Positions 1 through 11,539 of a stretch of DNA of 64,000 nucleotides are shown here, one piece after another. Numbering within the stretch: position 1 is the stretch's first letter; every line of letters starts with the position of its first letter. This DNA is from Cristatella mucedo (lineage: Eukaryota; Bryozoa; Phylactolaemata; Cristatellidae). The stretch lies in assembly GCA_009760855.2 (NCBI GenBank), contig WPIO01000031.1, positions 3,893,501-3,957,500 on the forward strand. The letters are read 5' to 3'. The translations under genes were made by a program, and so were the position numbers. The notes beneath the pieces were generated by a model. That model saw only the letters and a program-made list of their open reading frames with translations. It made no database searches and had not been told where the DNA came from.

Positions 1-1749
1 ATATGGCCCTTAGATGTATGGCCACTGCTGCTTTGATGTGGACTAATGGCTAGGCTCTTTAATGTGAATTAATGTCCAATGACTATTAAAGGATGTAGGA
101 AGTAGGCCGCCGGCATGGTTGATACATAGTCCCTCAAGCCGAAATAGCTTGATGTGCATGTGCGCACACACACATATACACCCATACAGCTGAAGAGAAT
201 ATAGTTGGATAAATCGATTATTTTTAATTTTCCATTGTAAATCAAACTTCTAACTTTGTGCATTGTTTTTTGAATTGGCATTGTATCAAGATATTTCTAT
301 TTACGGCTGCACACTAAGCCGAACACGTTTAGAAAAATGCTGGAGCTGCATTTTTGAATAGTGATATCTGGCTCGGGGTCAGCAGATCCATGCAGTTGAC
401 ATCACTATCTAATAAAGTATAAATTTTATGAGCAAGCTTCTCGTTGCATTCAGTCTTCATAGTTGCATCTGCTGATGGCCGGGGCTTTGATTGTTGCTTG
501 TCAAACAGTGTTATAAGTTCTTCTTAGGGCTGCATGCGTTGGTGTTGAATGAGAATAATATTGTGGGAGAAAAATACCCGCACGTTCTATTGCACCATAG
601 AAGGTTAAAATATGATTTACCTTTAGGAACTGTGTGAAGGCTTTAAACGATGGCATCACATACAGCGCTGTGCGGTAATCCACTTGTAGTCACTTGCTGA
701 CTCTCACTGACATGACAGCTTCGTTCTTGAGTTGGCATCTAGTGTTACGTTATTCTTCTCGTGAGCCATGTCGATAAACTTGTGTTGTATGTTTGCATGT
801 TACTAGCCTAAGGTCCTAACCGGCAGCTCTGAGTGTCTTCTTGTTCGTTGCATGCATGTCACTGATCTTAGGTTATTGATTCTCTTGATTGGATTTGTAA
901 AGTACGTAGATGGAGATTTCGTTCTGTTAGGGTGCTCAGCAAACAAACTGTAGTGGCCATAGTATTGATATTATTAGAGCTGAACCCTGTGCATTTTTAT
1001 ATCTGCTTTTAAAGACCGTGGTTGAAGAGTTCAGAATCGTTTTTTTATGGTAAAAGCATGCACTACCCTGCATCGAACCGTTTACATGTTGCTAGCAATG
1101 CTCAAGCACCATTATCCCTCTCTGTGAAGAAATTCAACCAGCGCTTCATCTTAACTAAACGAAGCTTGGGCGATAGCCCTGGACTTGGAGTTTTTTTTCA
1201 TGTCACTTATACCGAGGGATTACCCCAAGCACTACAACTTCCTCTCAAGCTGCTGATCGCTTCTCCGTGATAGGTGCAGTCGTTTGTCTGTACTCGTACT
1301 TCAAATAAATGCTCCAATTGGTTCTTGTTTTGTCAGAAGCTGCCCGAACTTTGAAAAATGAACCTTTCACGTGCATTTTCTACTGAAGAAATCCAATACT
1401 ATTTGCTCAGTGTATATGCATGATGTCATATACAGCACAATGTTGATATTTTACTGCTATGTGATATATTTAAAAGGCATTTAATCTTGGTTTTATCGTA
1501 TCGAAACATTCTTTATCTTATTAATAAGCATTTATTTGGCACAACGTTTGGCTGGCTGGTCTGTCGGTGACCCACTTGATAAGCAATTGCATGCAGCTCT
1601 CGACTTTGTTTTACTACCACTTTGCTTGCTTCAATGGCTTTGCTACTTCGCCCCCCCCCCCATGAAACAACGAGATATGTTACACCCACCAGCCGTACAA
1701 TTCCACAATTGTTTCATTTTGTATGAACGTTTATACACTGTTGTTGTAG
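1..1749. other. Upstream of first visible RNF213 exon; probably intron
   Basis: No exon with recognisable similarity was found. Bases about 810-950 resemble the 3' tail of a LINE copy (CTCTGAGTGTCTTCTTGT, then GTTAGGGTGCTC), also present near 29.7, 31.5 and 55.7 kb. The rest is AT-rich without clear features. Confidence 0.5.
810..950 (+). mobile_element. LINE 3'-tail fragment (third tail type)
   Basis: The order is CTCTGAGTGTCTTCTTG, a CATGCATGTC block, CTTAGGTTATTG, then a degraded hairpin block ending GGGTGCTCAGCAAAC. The same order occurs at 29,700-29,885, 31,470-31,745 and, in part, 55,715-55,830. Strongly diverged. Confidence 0.4.
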
Positions 1750-1784
1750 AATGTCCAAACGGCCATGTCTACTATATCGGCGAC
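1750..1784 (+). other. RNF213: RNF213 exon: first half of RZ-type zinc finger (35-nt microexon)
   Basis: The segment reads CPNGHVYYIGD, the C-x3-H half of an RZ finger, and ends exactly at a GTAAGT donor in phase 0. A TTGTTGTAG acceptor precedes it, making a 35-nt exon that starts with two bases of a split codon. An earlier acceptor would give a longer exon, but the open frame upstream shows no family similarity. The exon before it was not found in bases 1-1749. Confidence 0.75.
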
Positions 1785-4700
1785 GTAAGTCGTGCTTGCA
1801 TACTCCTGATGTTAAGAATATTTCTGCATTCATTGCGATACAATGACCTAAGTAGCCTGACAGCTATCTAACTTCTGGTTCATGCTTCTAGCTTTCACTT
1901 GCCAAGAGTTTATTGAAGAGTGGAGCAGAGACGTTGTGGTAGCTGAGGCTGAATGTTAGGGCTGCTTTTTTGCAAAGTTTATTTCTTATCCGTAAACTTA
2001 AGTAAGTGCTGGCTGGAATTGGAAAGTGGCTTTAAAATCTGCTTTCTTCACCCGGTGTGCGACAGACATGTGAGTTGGTGTAAAATACACTTGCGACTGG
2101 CACACATGCCTCCCCTTAGTTCTTTGCATGCACATGTACCCGTGGTCACTTAATAGTCACTAAGTGTAGCTCATTCTGCTCGGCACGTGGGTGGCCATAT
2201 TTTGAAGCTTGGTGCTGGAATGGCCTTTAGAGAGCAGCCCCTGTAGCGCAACGGTCAGTTTATGGGTTCTAAGAAATCAAAGGATGCCCGTTTGTGTCAG
2301 CAGGAAATGAAATGCTTTCTGCTTTTTTTAAAACCCCATGCCTTCGGTTACTTTGTATTTTACACTTTATAACCGGCAGCCAAGGCTCCAGAAGCCATTT
2401 TGCTTTTTGTTCGAGCTTCTGGAGTCCACAGATCAGCTCATTGGCAGCTGATTTAGCAATTGCTCTTTGCTCTTGGAGTTTTTCCTGTTGAGATTCCAGT
2501 GATCGGTTCCTTAAAGAATGGCAAGTAGATTAGCTTGGTTGTCAATGCTCGGCCGAGAGACGTGCTTATTTTTTCAGCTAGATTTTGGATTCAAAAATGA
2601 TTACTGTTTGCCTGTGGTGCCTACACTCTTCCCTTAAAAAATGAGAGAAGCTAGTAGGTTAGGGTAGATGGAAACCCGGCTTGCTAGTGAAGATTAAGAT
2701 TAAAGTGCCTGCTCATTTTAAAATCGCAGGTCACTGCTACCAGGCTAAAGCATAAACAATACTTCGGAGACTTGCTGCCAGTATCGCCTGTTAGTCGAGC
2801 CCACTTTGCTGCATCCTACAGAGTTGGTTGGATAAATTCAGTGTTCTTGTTTCAGTCTGTGCATGTCCCTTGGACCCTGAGGAGCACACACGTTGTCCAC
2901 ACTGTCCAATCTCATGCTAGCTGAAAATATAATCGCAAAAAAAGATACACATATGAAAGTGTTTTTTGGGAAACTGCATAGTGGACGTGCTGTATCGTCT
3001 ATGTATAGAATCGTTCAGCCGTGGCTACAGCACATAAGCACCCCAGTGTTCAGGGACTTGCCCAGACTGCCTCATAATAATGTGCTCGCCTTTAACGACC
3101 GAGGTCAAAGTTAATTTATTTAATGACCGAGGTCGTGGGCTCGAGCTCCGTCACATTTTTGAAACGCCTAGTTAGAGACTAAGTTCTCTTAGGGCGCTAT
3201 GCAAATGCATTATATATAATAACTCGAGCCTATGAACGTCAGCCAGTTTTTTTGCCAGGGTGTATTTTTAGAAGCCAGGGGTTTTGATTCGTTGGCTGGC
3301 CCAACTAGTAGTCAAGAAGTAGAAGCAGCTTCTAATTCATGACAGCCAGCGGCTTTGGCTCCACTCTCGAGATGCGGTGATGTAGTACCCCAAACCAGAG
3401 CGAAATTACCGTAAAATCGCTGCCAATTTAGTAGGAAATCAATAGCGTAAACCCAGCATAATAATAATTATAATATTAAAGCTCCCTTATAAGGTAGAGG
3501 ACCACCGAGTTCCATTCACTAAGCGATGCATAGTCCCTGATCTGCACCCACACCGGTACCTGCGACTGTCGTGCTAGTGCCCCTTTCAAATACAGCATAC
3601 TCCACTTCCAAGCCTGCCTGATAAAAGCTCTCTTCTATGCACACTGTTCGTGCTAATTGGATTGGCATGGCTGAAACCCTCTTATTAGTAGCCGACGTCA
3701 CTTTGAAAGCACACTCCTCCTACCAAGGGTCAGTCTTATGTCGGGAGTCGACAGTACCCACCTCACGGTTTTGATTCTCATGCATCACATATAAGTGCAA
3801 TGCGTTGAAGTGATTGCACCACTGTTCCTGCTTCTGAACATGCTCAGGTTCCTCGGCCCCACCACCAGATGGTCATTACAGTTCTGATAGTAGCACTCCT
3901 GTTTCAAGCATACTTTCGTGAATCCCACAGTGTTTACTTGCACCAGTAGTCTGCTGTAGTAATCCTTGTGGATCGCGGCAGTTATGTCTTGCATCACAAA
4001 ATCCGTGCGATCGAGGCCTATGCACTAGGAAGCCATTAGTGTAGGTAGCCAAGTCGAGGTGGAGCGCCCGAGAGCTGGGTATATAATGCTTCAGCTCCCC
4101 ATTATAGAAATTGGGTCAAAAATATGCTCCCCAACAACGTAGGATTAAGGGCTGGAAATAGGAAGTCGAAGGCTCACCCTCTTCACTGCAAAACAAGTAT
4201 GCAAAACGTCCCTACCTCAAGGCACGGGTCACACGAATGCCGGTATGATAGATGTATTGCTGCAATGAGTCTGCCATGGCTGGGTCTACTTGAGCCAAAT
4301 GCTGTTGACTGAGTAAATCTTCTTAGTGATGTCGTTAACAATTTACATGATGTACAAGAGTCGGGGAATTGAACTAATGGCACCGATTCATTCTCTTGGG
4401 TTTGCCGCTGATAGACAAAGTCGAGCTTCTGTTATATACACAGGTACCTGCACGGCTTCCTGTAGCCATGGTGGCAATGAGAAGGAGGCTAGATTTTCTT
4501 TCGTGCTAGTAGTGAGAAATTTCTGGTCGTATCCATTCTTGGGGATCTTTGGTTCGCTCTAGCCATGCCGAAGCATACGAGCATGGAAATACTCTGCACG
4601 TGAATTCTCAGAGGCGTCAAGCTTGCAAGTGTAATTAATTTGGAGAAACCCGGAAGGGCTTCAGACACCAGTGCTAGAAAGAAGCCCAGCTATGCAAATC

Positions 4701-7700
4701 GCCCTAACGAGAGTTGTCTAAATTTTTTAGGCAGCTTGTAAGCATGCGCCTAACCTTCAGATACTTCATGTTTGACTGCAATCAACCGATTCATAGTGTT
4801 TCACTTTTGGAGTCTGGCTGGCTCGACATTAAATGCAGCTCTGAAATTTTACGAGACAACACTTAGAAAGAAGAATCCACATCGGTGGCTAGTATAGCCA
4901 AGCCAGGTTTTTGGAAGATTGTGTGATCAAATCAAATCGGGGGAGTGGTTTGGCTTATGTCTTGATCTGCGGCTCCTGTGTTCTGCTTAAGCTCCAAATG
5001 CAGTCGCTGCCCCATCAATAATACCTTTTCAGAAAATTTAGTGCTTTGCCCTTGCATTATTGTCTCATTTAAGAGGAAGCATGCAGGCAGTTGATATAGG
5101 TACTCATTTTTGGACTCTTATTGTCTGACAAGTACTGTCCATGTAAGATGATACCCGACATGTGTGCACAAATAGTTTGCATCGAGTTGTGCCCGACTGG
5201 AACTGAACACGTCTGTCATTGTAGTGTGGAAAGCCATTCACTCTCGGAAATTGTCATTGCGGTGGCACTATTGGTGGCACAGGGCATCAGGCTGCTGCAG
5301 GAAATCGACCTTTCGATGTCACGTGAGTCAAAGTGGCACGTTGGATTCTCCAAGAACGTCTAGCTACATTTTTTCAATGGCGAAAGTGGTTTTCGTTGTG
5401 TGTGCTCTTGCAGCAAGGATTCCACGAAGCCTGGACACATTCTCGGGCCAGTCAGTGCAGTGTTGCAGCAAGGGGCGGCTGCTGCAGCAGTGAGGGACTT
5501 GTCTCCCACTGCCGGCACTATATTGAGAGCGATCCTCCACATGACCTTGTACGCCAGTGCTGCTGCAAATGGACCTGAAAAAGTTGCCGCTCTCATTGAC
5601 CCATTGCCGGCTGACGTGCTCGGTTTCCTGTGGCGCCATATCTTCAACGACCTGACTGCACTGCAGCATGCTCTTGGTAAATCATTGGACGACTGCATAG
5701 TGTTCCTGCATGCTATCGTGGGTAATTTACCAGCTTCTGCCTCTCAAGGTAAGCACTGAAATGTTCGTATGGTTGCATCTTTTTCTGTAAATTTCTCCCT
5801 ATAAATCTGAGTTGCTCTACATGCAAAGGTTCTCGCAGCTCCAAGAGGAAACAAAAACTGGTCGTGGGAGGAAGGCTCTTAGCAGCTCCTCGGTAAATCT
5901 AGCAACAGGAACAGAGCCTAGGAAGGGTACCATACCATGCCTTTTCCGAGGCAGAAAATAATTGCAGCTGTCATCTGATGAGAGAGTTAATTGCCAAGCC
6001 TGTTGACAAGCAGTTGCTCTGATTTGTCACCAACCATTTAGGGCTTCGAAGCAAGCTCGCGGGCAGCAGCAGCAGACGACAAGTTTTGCAGCTCGGCAAT
6101 GGGCAAAAAGCCTACCCTGCGATCTTCAGCAGGCCCTTTACTACATGCAGCCCAGCAAATTTTCCTTACTCGGGCAGCCGTCCAGTGAAAGAAGCCAGCT
6201 CTCTGCTGGGTGGTGGAGCAACAGAAGACACGCTCTGTCGTTCAATGGGTTGGCAGCATTGTAATGCAGTGTTACTCAGGTAGCTAGCACTTGCAATCGG
6301 CCTTGGGAGCTGCACGAGCCGTCAGTGTCTCCAGACGAGATCAGTTCTTTTTAACTCAGCTAAGCCGATTCGGGTGCACATGGACAGCCCATACCATTGT
6401 GCAAAAACTGCATAAATGGTGCTGACAGTTGCAGGACTCCTTGTAATTGTCACTAGTGGTCGAGCCCACTAGAGATCAGAGGGTCTAGAGGTCAGAAGAT
6501 GCCTACTTTCATTAATCGTATTATCTGCCACTCCCTTGGCAAACAATGGCAGTCCCAACTGATATACTCAAGTATGAAAGGTTATCCTTCACCTGTTTGT
6601 AACCACTTGGTGTCATAAAGAGAGGTAAGTAAGAGTAGGATCATAAGTAAGAGCAAATTTTCCTCGAGTGTTCATCAATGACATAGTCCAGATTGTGAGC
6701 TACATATTAGTCTTATTACCGCTTCACCGATCCTGATTCCGCCTACGTAAAGATTCCCCCGTCCCATTTGTGGATTGGGGTGCTTGCATCCTATTGCTCT
6801 TGATGCCACCATTTTAGCGCCTACTTGGGGCTTTACAATAAATTGATTAGAAGGTGTGTGTGTGTGTGCATGCTGCATGCCTGACCTCATTTGCAGAGTT
6901 TGCCCGACACCTTAGCAACCGTTGTGTATCTTCGAGCTGTGGTATCTAACTTGCAGGCGATTGTTCGTGGGACACGCAACCTGGTCGCAGACAGTGGGAA
7001 GCCTCGGTGCAGACAAGCCTCATTGCACCCTTTATGCAGGTACGTTTAGGTGCTGCTCTTGTTTCTTACTGTGTATGTTGTCAGTATCTGCTGTGTGGGC
7101 TGCATTGCCATCTGCAACGACTTAAGCTCTCGGGTCAAAAGTGTGCCGACAAATTTGCGTTTAAATAATTTTAAAGAATGCTAATTTAAATATATATGCA
7201 TAACTAGAGGTTTTATGAGAGAAAATTAATATTACATAAAATTAAAATCTCAAAAATACCAACAGTATTTTCAATTTCAAACTGTAGCAACAATTTTTTC
7301 AAAATTAAAATCGTATCACAACATATGCTAATTATAAAAACTTTCATTTCAACCGTTATTAAGTCTCCTCAACCATCACAGTTAACGGTTCACAGTTAAT
7401 GCAAAAATAATCCAATTTAGTTCTTACGCTACGCATGGATGAACACTGATCTATTCATGTATAGGTTCCACTAGTTCATTTTGTAATTAATTTGCCAACT
7501 TTAAAATTTAATTGCATTTTAGGTCAACCGTTACATACATTTATTAATTATCTAATTTTAATATGATTTATATTATTATTATTGTTTCACAACAGCAATT
7601 GCACTATTCGTGCTTAAAGAAACTGGACCTACTGTTGTTATTCCACATCATCTGTATAATGCAGTTTTTGTTTCTTCTTGGTATAAGAGGAATTGACTTG

Positions 7701-10700
7701 GAAGAAGGCAAGTTAAATTATTAAAATCATATATTTACAAAAATATAATTTGAGTCCTGTTGTCATGAGCACATTTAGAAAAGTTGCTAGCATTGCATGC
7801 TTTTGCCAGCGACCTTTTTTCGGTGCTTTTGTTTCCGGTCCACCGGCACCTGCTCGTCGTATCAGTTGTCTACTTGTAGCAAGTGGCCTAAAGTAATGTT
7901 ATTAAGCAGAATATACCATGTGTTTCCTCTCCAGATGTTAGTTTCTGGGGAATCTTCAGTCAGTCCTGAATCTGGCCACTTATTTGCCTGCAACTGTGCT
8001 ATTCTGTCAGTGCCTCGAACGCCAGATGATGCCGCTGCTCCTGAAAATGTAGTTGACATTCAATAGCCTTAACCATACTTGTATTTGTGAAATGTGCCTC
8101 CTCTGATGATCCTCAGTGGCACTCTTAGTGAAGCCAGTAGTGAAACACTAGAGATTACACGTTTGTCATACACACGATCACTGGCAAATGATCCTTTTTG
8201 CCTGCTTTCCTTGGCCAGCGTGGATGCAGCATACCTAGATTAGTGAGGATATGTTTGTAAATCGCGTATTTGTAATTCATTGGAGTTCATGCTTGTCTGG
8301 ATTGCAATGGTAACTCAAAGTTCCAAAGGATAGAGGGTATAAGCCTGCCTTGATCCCAAAAAATTAGAATTAAAAATCTCAAGCTAGAGCTTCATGACAT
8401 GAGCTGTATTTATGCAATCAGCATAGGTCGGCTCGGCAGCACGCCTGCTTCTATGGACTCACAGCGAAGATCTTCCTTCTGTTCTGTCAGAGCCTCTCCC
8501 TGTACGTATCGTTGCCGGTGCCCAACATTAGCCAGCTCATCGTCGTACCATTCTGCCTTTTCTACTAGCTGTGGTCTTTGTCATCCGAACCTATCCAAGT
8601 CCGACGAAAGACTCATCTATTTGCACTTTGGCTCCTGCTGGTCCGTGTGTCTACAGCTCTGATGGTACTTTAACTAACCTACCACATTTTGTGCACGATG
8701 CACGTGCGGCTCTTCTGATGCTCACAATGTCTAAACCATCGGATCAGTTTGATTTCGGCCTGCCCATGTTGGCCTAGTGTACTGCCTCTTTCTTCGGCTG
8801 CACAAGCACTTGTGCTCACAACTAATTTGCATTGGTGCGTTCATGCAGTCGATTTCTGGAATAGATATACCTGTATGCACCTATCATTTTTATTTTAATA
8901 AGAGAGCATGTGTGTACAAATTGGTCTCTACTTATTAGCTGGCGGTAGGAACTGTCAGTGGAATATTGAAATTCGGTGAGCGGCTGTGAGATATTTGCCT
9001 CTGGCTTCACATGTCCTAGGTGCAACTGCTCAAGCCAGTATGACCTATTCACACTGCTAATGCACTCAGTTCTCCGGTACCACTAAAAACTCCAGCTTTC
9101 AGGAAACCATGCAGCTGGCAATGTTTTTTTTCCAATGCCTTAGCATGTTTGCATTGAATCTGTGCCCCGCTGGTTAGGTCATTCAGCTTAGTCCAGTGGC
9201 ATGCATCGTGTAAATGAGGGGCTGCTGTCGTCACTGTTTCCCCGAGAGATCTTGCTCCGGTCATTCTTTTAGAATTACAGCAACAGAATAGCAGCCGGTC
9301 TTGAGTCCATCCGTGCGGATGCCAACAAGTCGAGTAGCACTGCCGCACTGATGCGTCTCCTCGAGGAGAGTGAAGCACCGGCCGACGTGGCCGGCTCGTT
9401 GCTCGATGATCCTGCAGTGTGGCGTTACCGGGAGAGTCCAAGCGTCGAGCACTTGGCAATACAGCTCGAAAATCTATGCAGCAGCTCCAAAGCCAGTTTG
9501 CAGAGTCACAGTTTGCCATCGGGTGGCTGCCCCGAGGCTGCCGACGATCGTTACGTGTGCCTTCAGAAATTCTTGCACAGCCGACACGCTCTTGCCACCA
9601 TTAATTATCTGCCTGACATTGTTTCGCTGACGGCCCTGCTCCATCAGGAATACAGTCGCAGACTAGATGCATCGGCTGTCGCCTCATTGTCAATCGACAA
9701 GTTCGTCAAGATTCACGGAAATAGTACGTTTTTCATATGCTTGCCTAGCGACCAAGTCCGGGCCGGCATCTGTTTGTGTCTGCCCATAGGCACTCGCCTT
9801 CCGTCCGTGTATGCATGGTTGTTTGCTCGCTTGTATGCGCATGTTGTTTGTTACGTTTTCTTTTCCAACTCCTTAACCTGGGTTTTTCAGGGTTCGGACA
9901 CACTCTTCGGCCATTAGTCGAAAACTTTATAGAGGCTTGGAATGCAGTGCACGACCACTTGAGACGCCACCGATTCTGGTTCCGTGGACGCCAATATCAG
10001 GCACCAGAAGATGCCTGCGCCCACCCCATGACCTTCGATTCACCTCTGCGTATGCTCCTAGTCGGAAGGCGTGGCCTCGCCTTGTGCCCCGTGGCTCTGG
10101 CGACCTATTTAGGCAAGCTGCATAACGAGTTCCTTGAAGTGTACTCACAAGCTAAGAAAGAGGGGTAAGGTACCCACCTGCACCCAGTGCTTCGCTGATG
10201 CCTAAAAACGAAGCGTTTCAGAGTACGGATAGCCTCTGTCACATTTGTATTCCGGGGACCCCCACCCCACAGGGTCCCTTAGACAAAAGTATGCACCACT
10301 CGGTTACACCATGTGCACGTTGGTGGTCAACTCTGACTTTAGTGGGACCTGTGGAAAGCTAGAATGGGCAGCATTCTAAGAGCACCCACTCTGGGCTGTC
10401 ATGGCACACTAGGAGTCATTCATCTTAGTACACTCAACTTTTGTATTACTAAACTTCCTCTGGTGTTCATGATGCTTTTTGATGATCATAACCAAATGCT
10501 TTTAGGGAAATTTTAAAAGATATATTCGTAACAAATTTGGTTTTGTAAATGCAGCTTTACGATCAACTTGGCTCGCAATAAATATGCATTCTTCTTTGTT
10601 GTACTGATGAATGTTATTGTCTGAGGCCAGTTTTGGATTCCTTCGACTTGCAGCTGAGCATCTGATCAGAGCTAAGGCCGTGGTGTCCTGGTAAACTCCA

Positions 10701-11470
10701 GTGAAGCATGCTGCTCATTATGCTGTTTTACGCTTGCATGAATGTTGATCTTGGATCGTTCAGAAATAGCACTGTGCCTAACCAAATTTCAACCACAGTA
10801 ACCGGTCTGCCTATGCTGAATTTTTGTGGATAGTTGTATTGGAGGGAACAGCTGAATGTCACCTTGCTTTGTTGAGCAGTCAGTCTTTCTCTTCTCGAGA
10901 TGGCTTTTCTGCTTTCACTTTGAATATAATTTGGCTTGTCAGTTATCTTCGTTTTCAGCACTGCTATTTGCATTTTTGACTACGGTGTTATCGTGTGTGT
11001 CACTGTGCTATGATGACAATATTCAACTTGAGGAACACGTGGCTTAGTCAATTATCGTACTTTCCAGACCCAGTTTTGCCGTTTCCCTACCGGACGTCAG
11101 AGTCGCTCATCTGATAGCAGTTGATCTGCAGGCAGACCTGTTTCCCATAATCCTGGCTAACTGCGAGTACTCGTTTAAAGTTGGAGAAGGCACATTATTG
11201 CAATACAATTTCGATGCCATCCAGCATCAAATAATGGACCGCTTTGTCAGCCACAAGCCAATGCTGAATCTTCCAGGACATATGGGTAATGCTAATGAGC
11301 TTCAGTCGTTTGTGCTACGAGAAGATGTCACACATGGAGGTCAACTAGAGAAGCTGTCCAAAATTATTCCTCAGGTGAGCTACGAATGCCCATGATTGCT
11401 TATGGGTACCAGTGGTGTATCCCAGTTCTGCTCCAATTCATTCATTGGTTTGAGGCTCGACACTACATGG

Positions 11471-11539
<69 letters not shown>

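Noticed and set aside
3118-3180. Possible functional tRNA gene from the GGGCTCGAGC box
   Set aside because: The segment is part of a repeated SINE with a LINE-like tail. It cannot be folded into a full cloverleaf and the A box is degraded.
5360-5698. Open frames on the - strand opposite RNF213 exon 3
   Set aside because: They are antisense shadows of a conserved exon with correct splice sites and strong family match.
9351-9917. Frame of 188 codons continuing past the exon at 9,723
   Set aside because: Similarity to RNF213 stops at HGN. A donor at 9,724 and acceptor at 9,890 restore the family alignment in a different frame.
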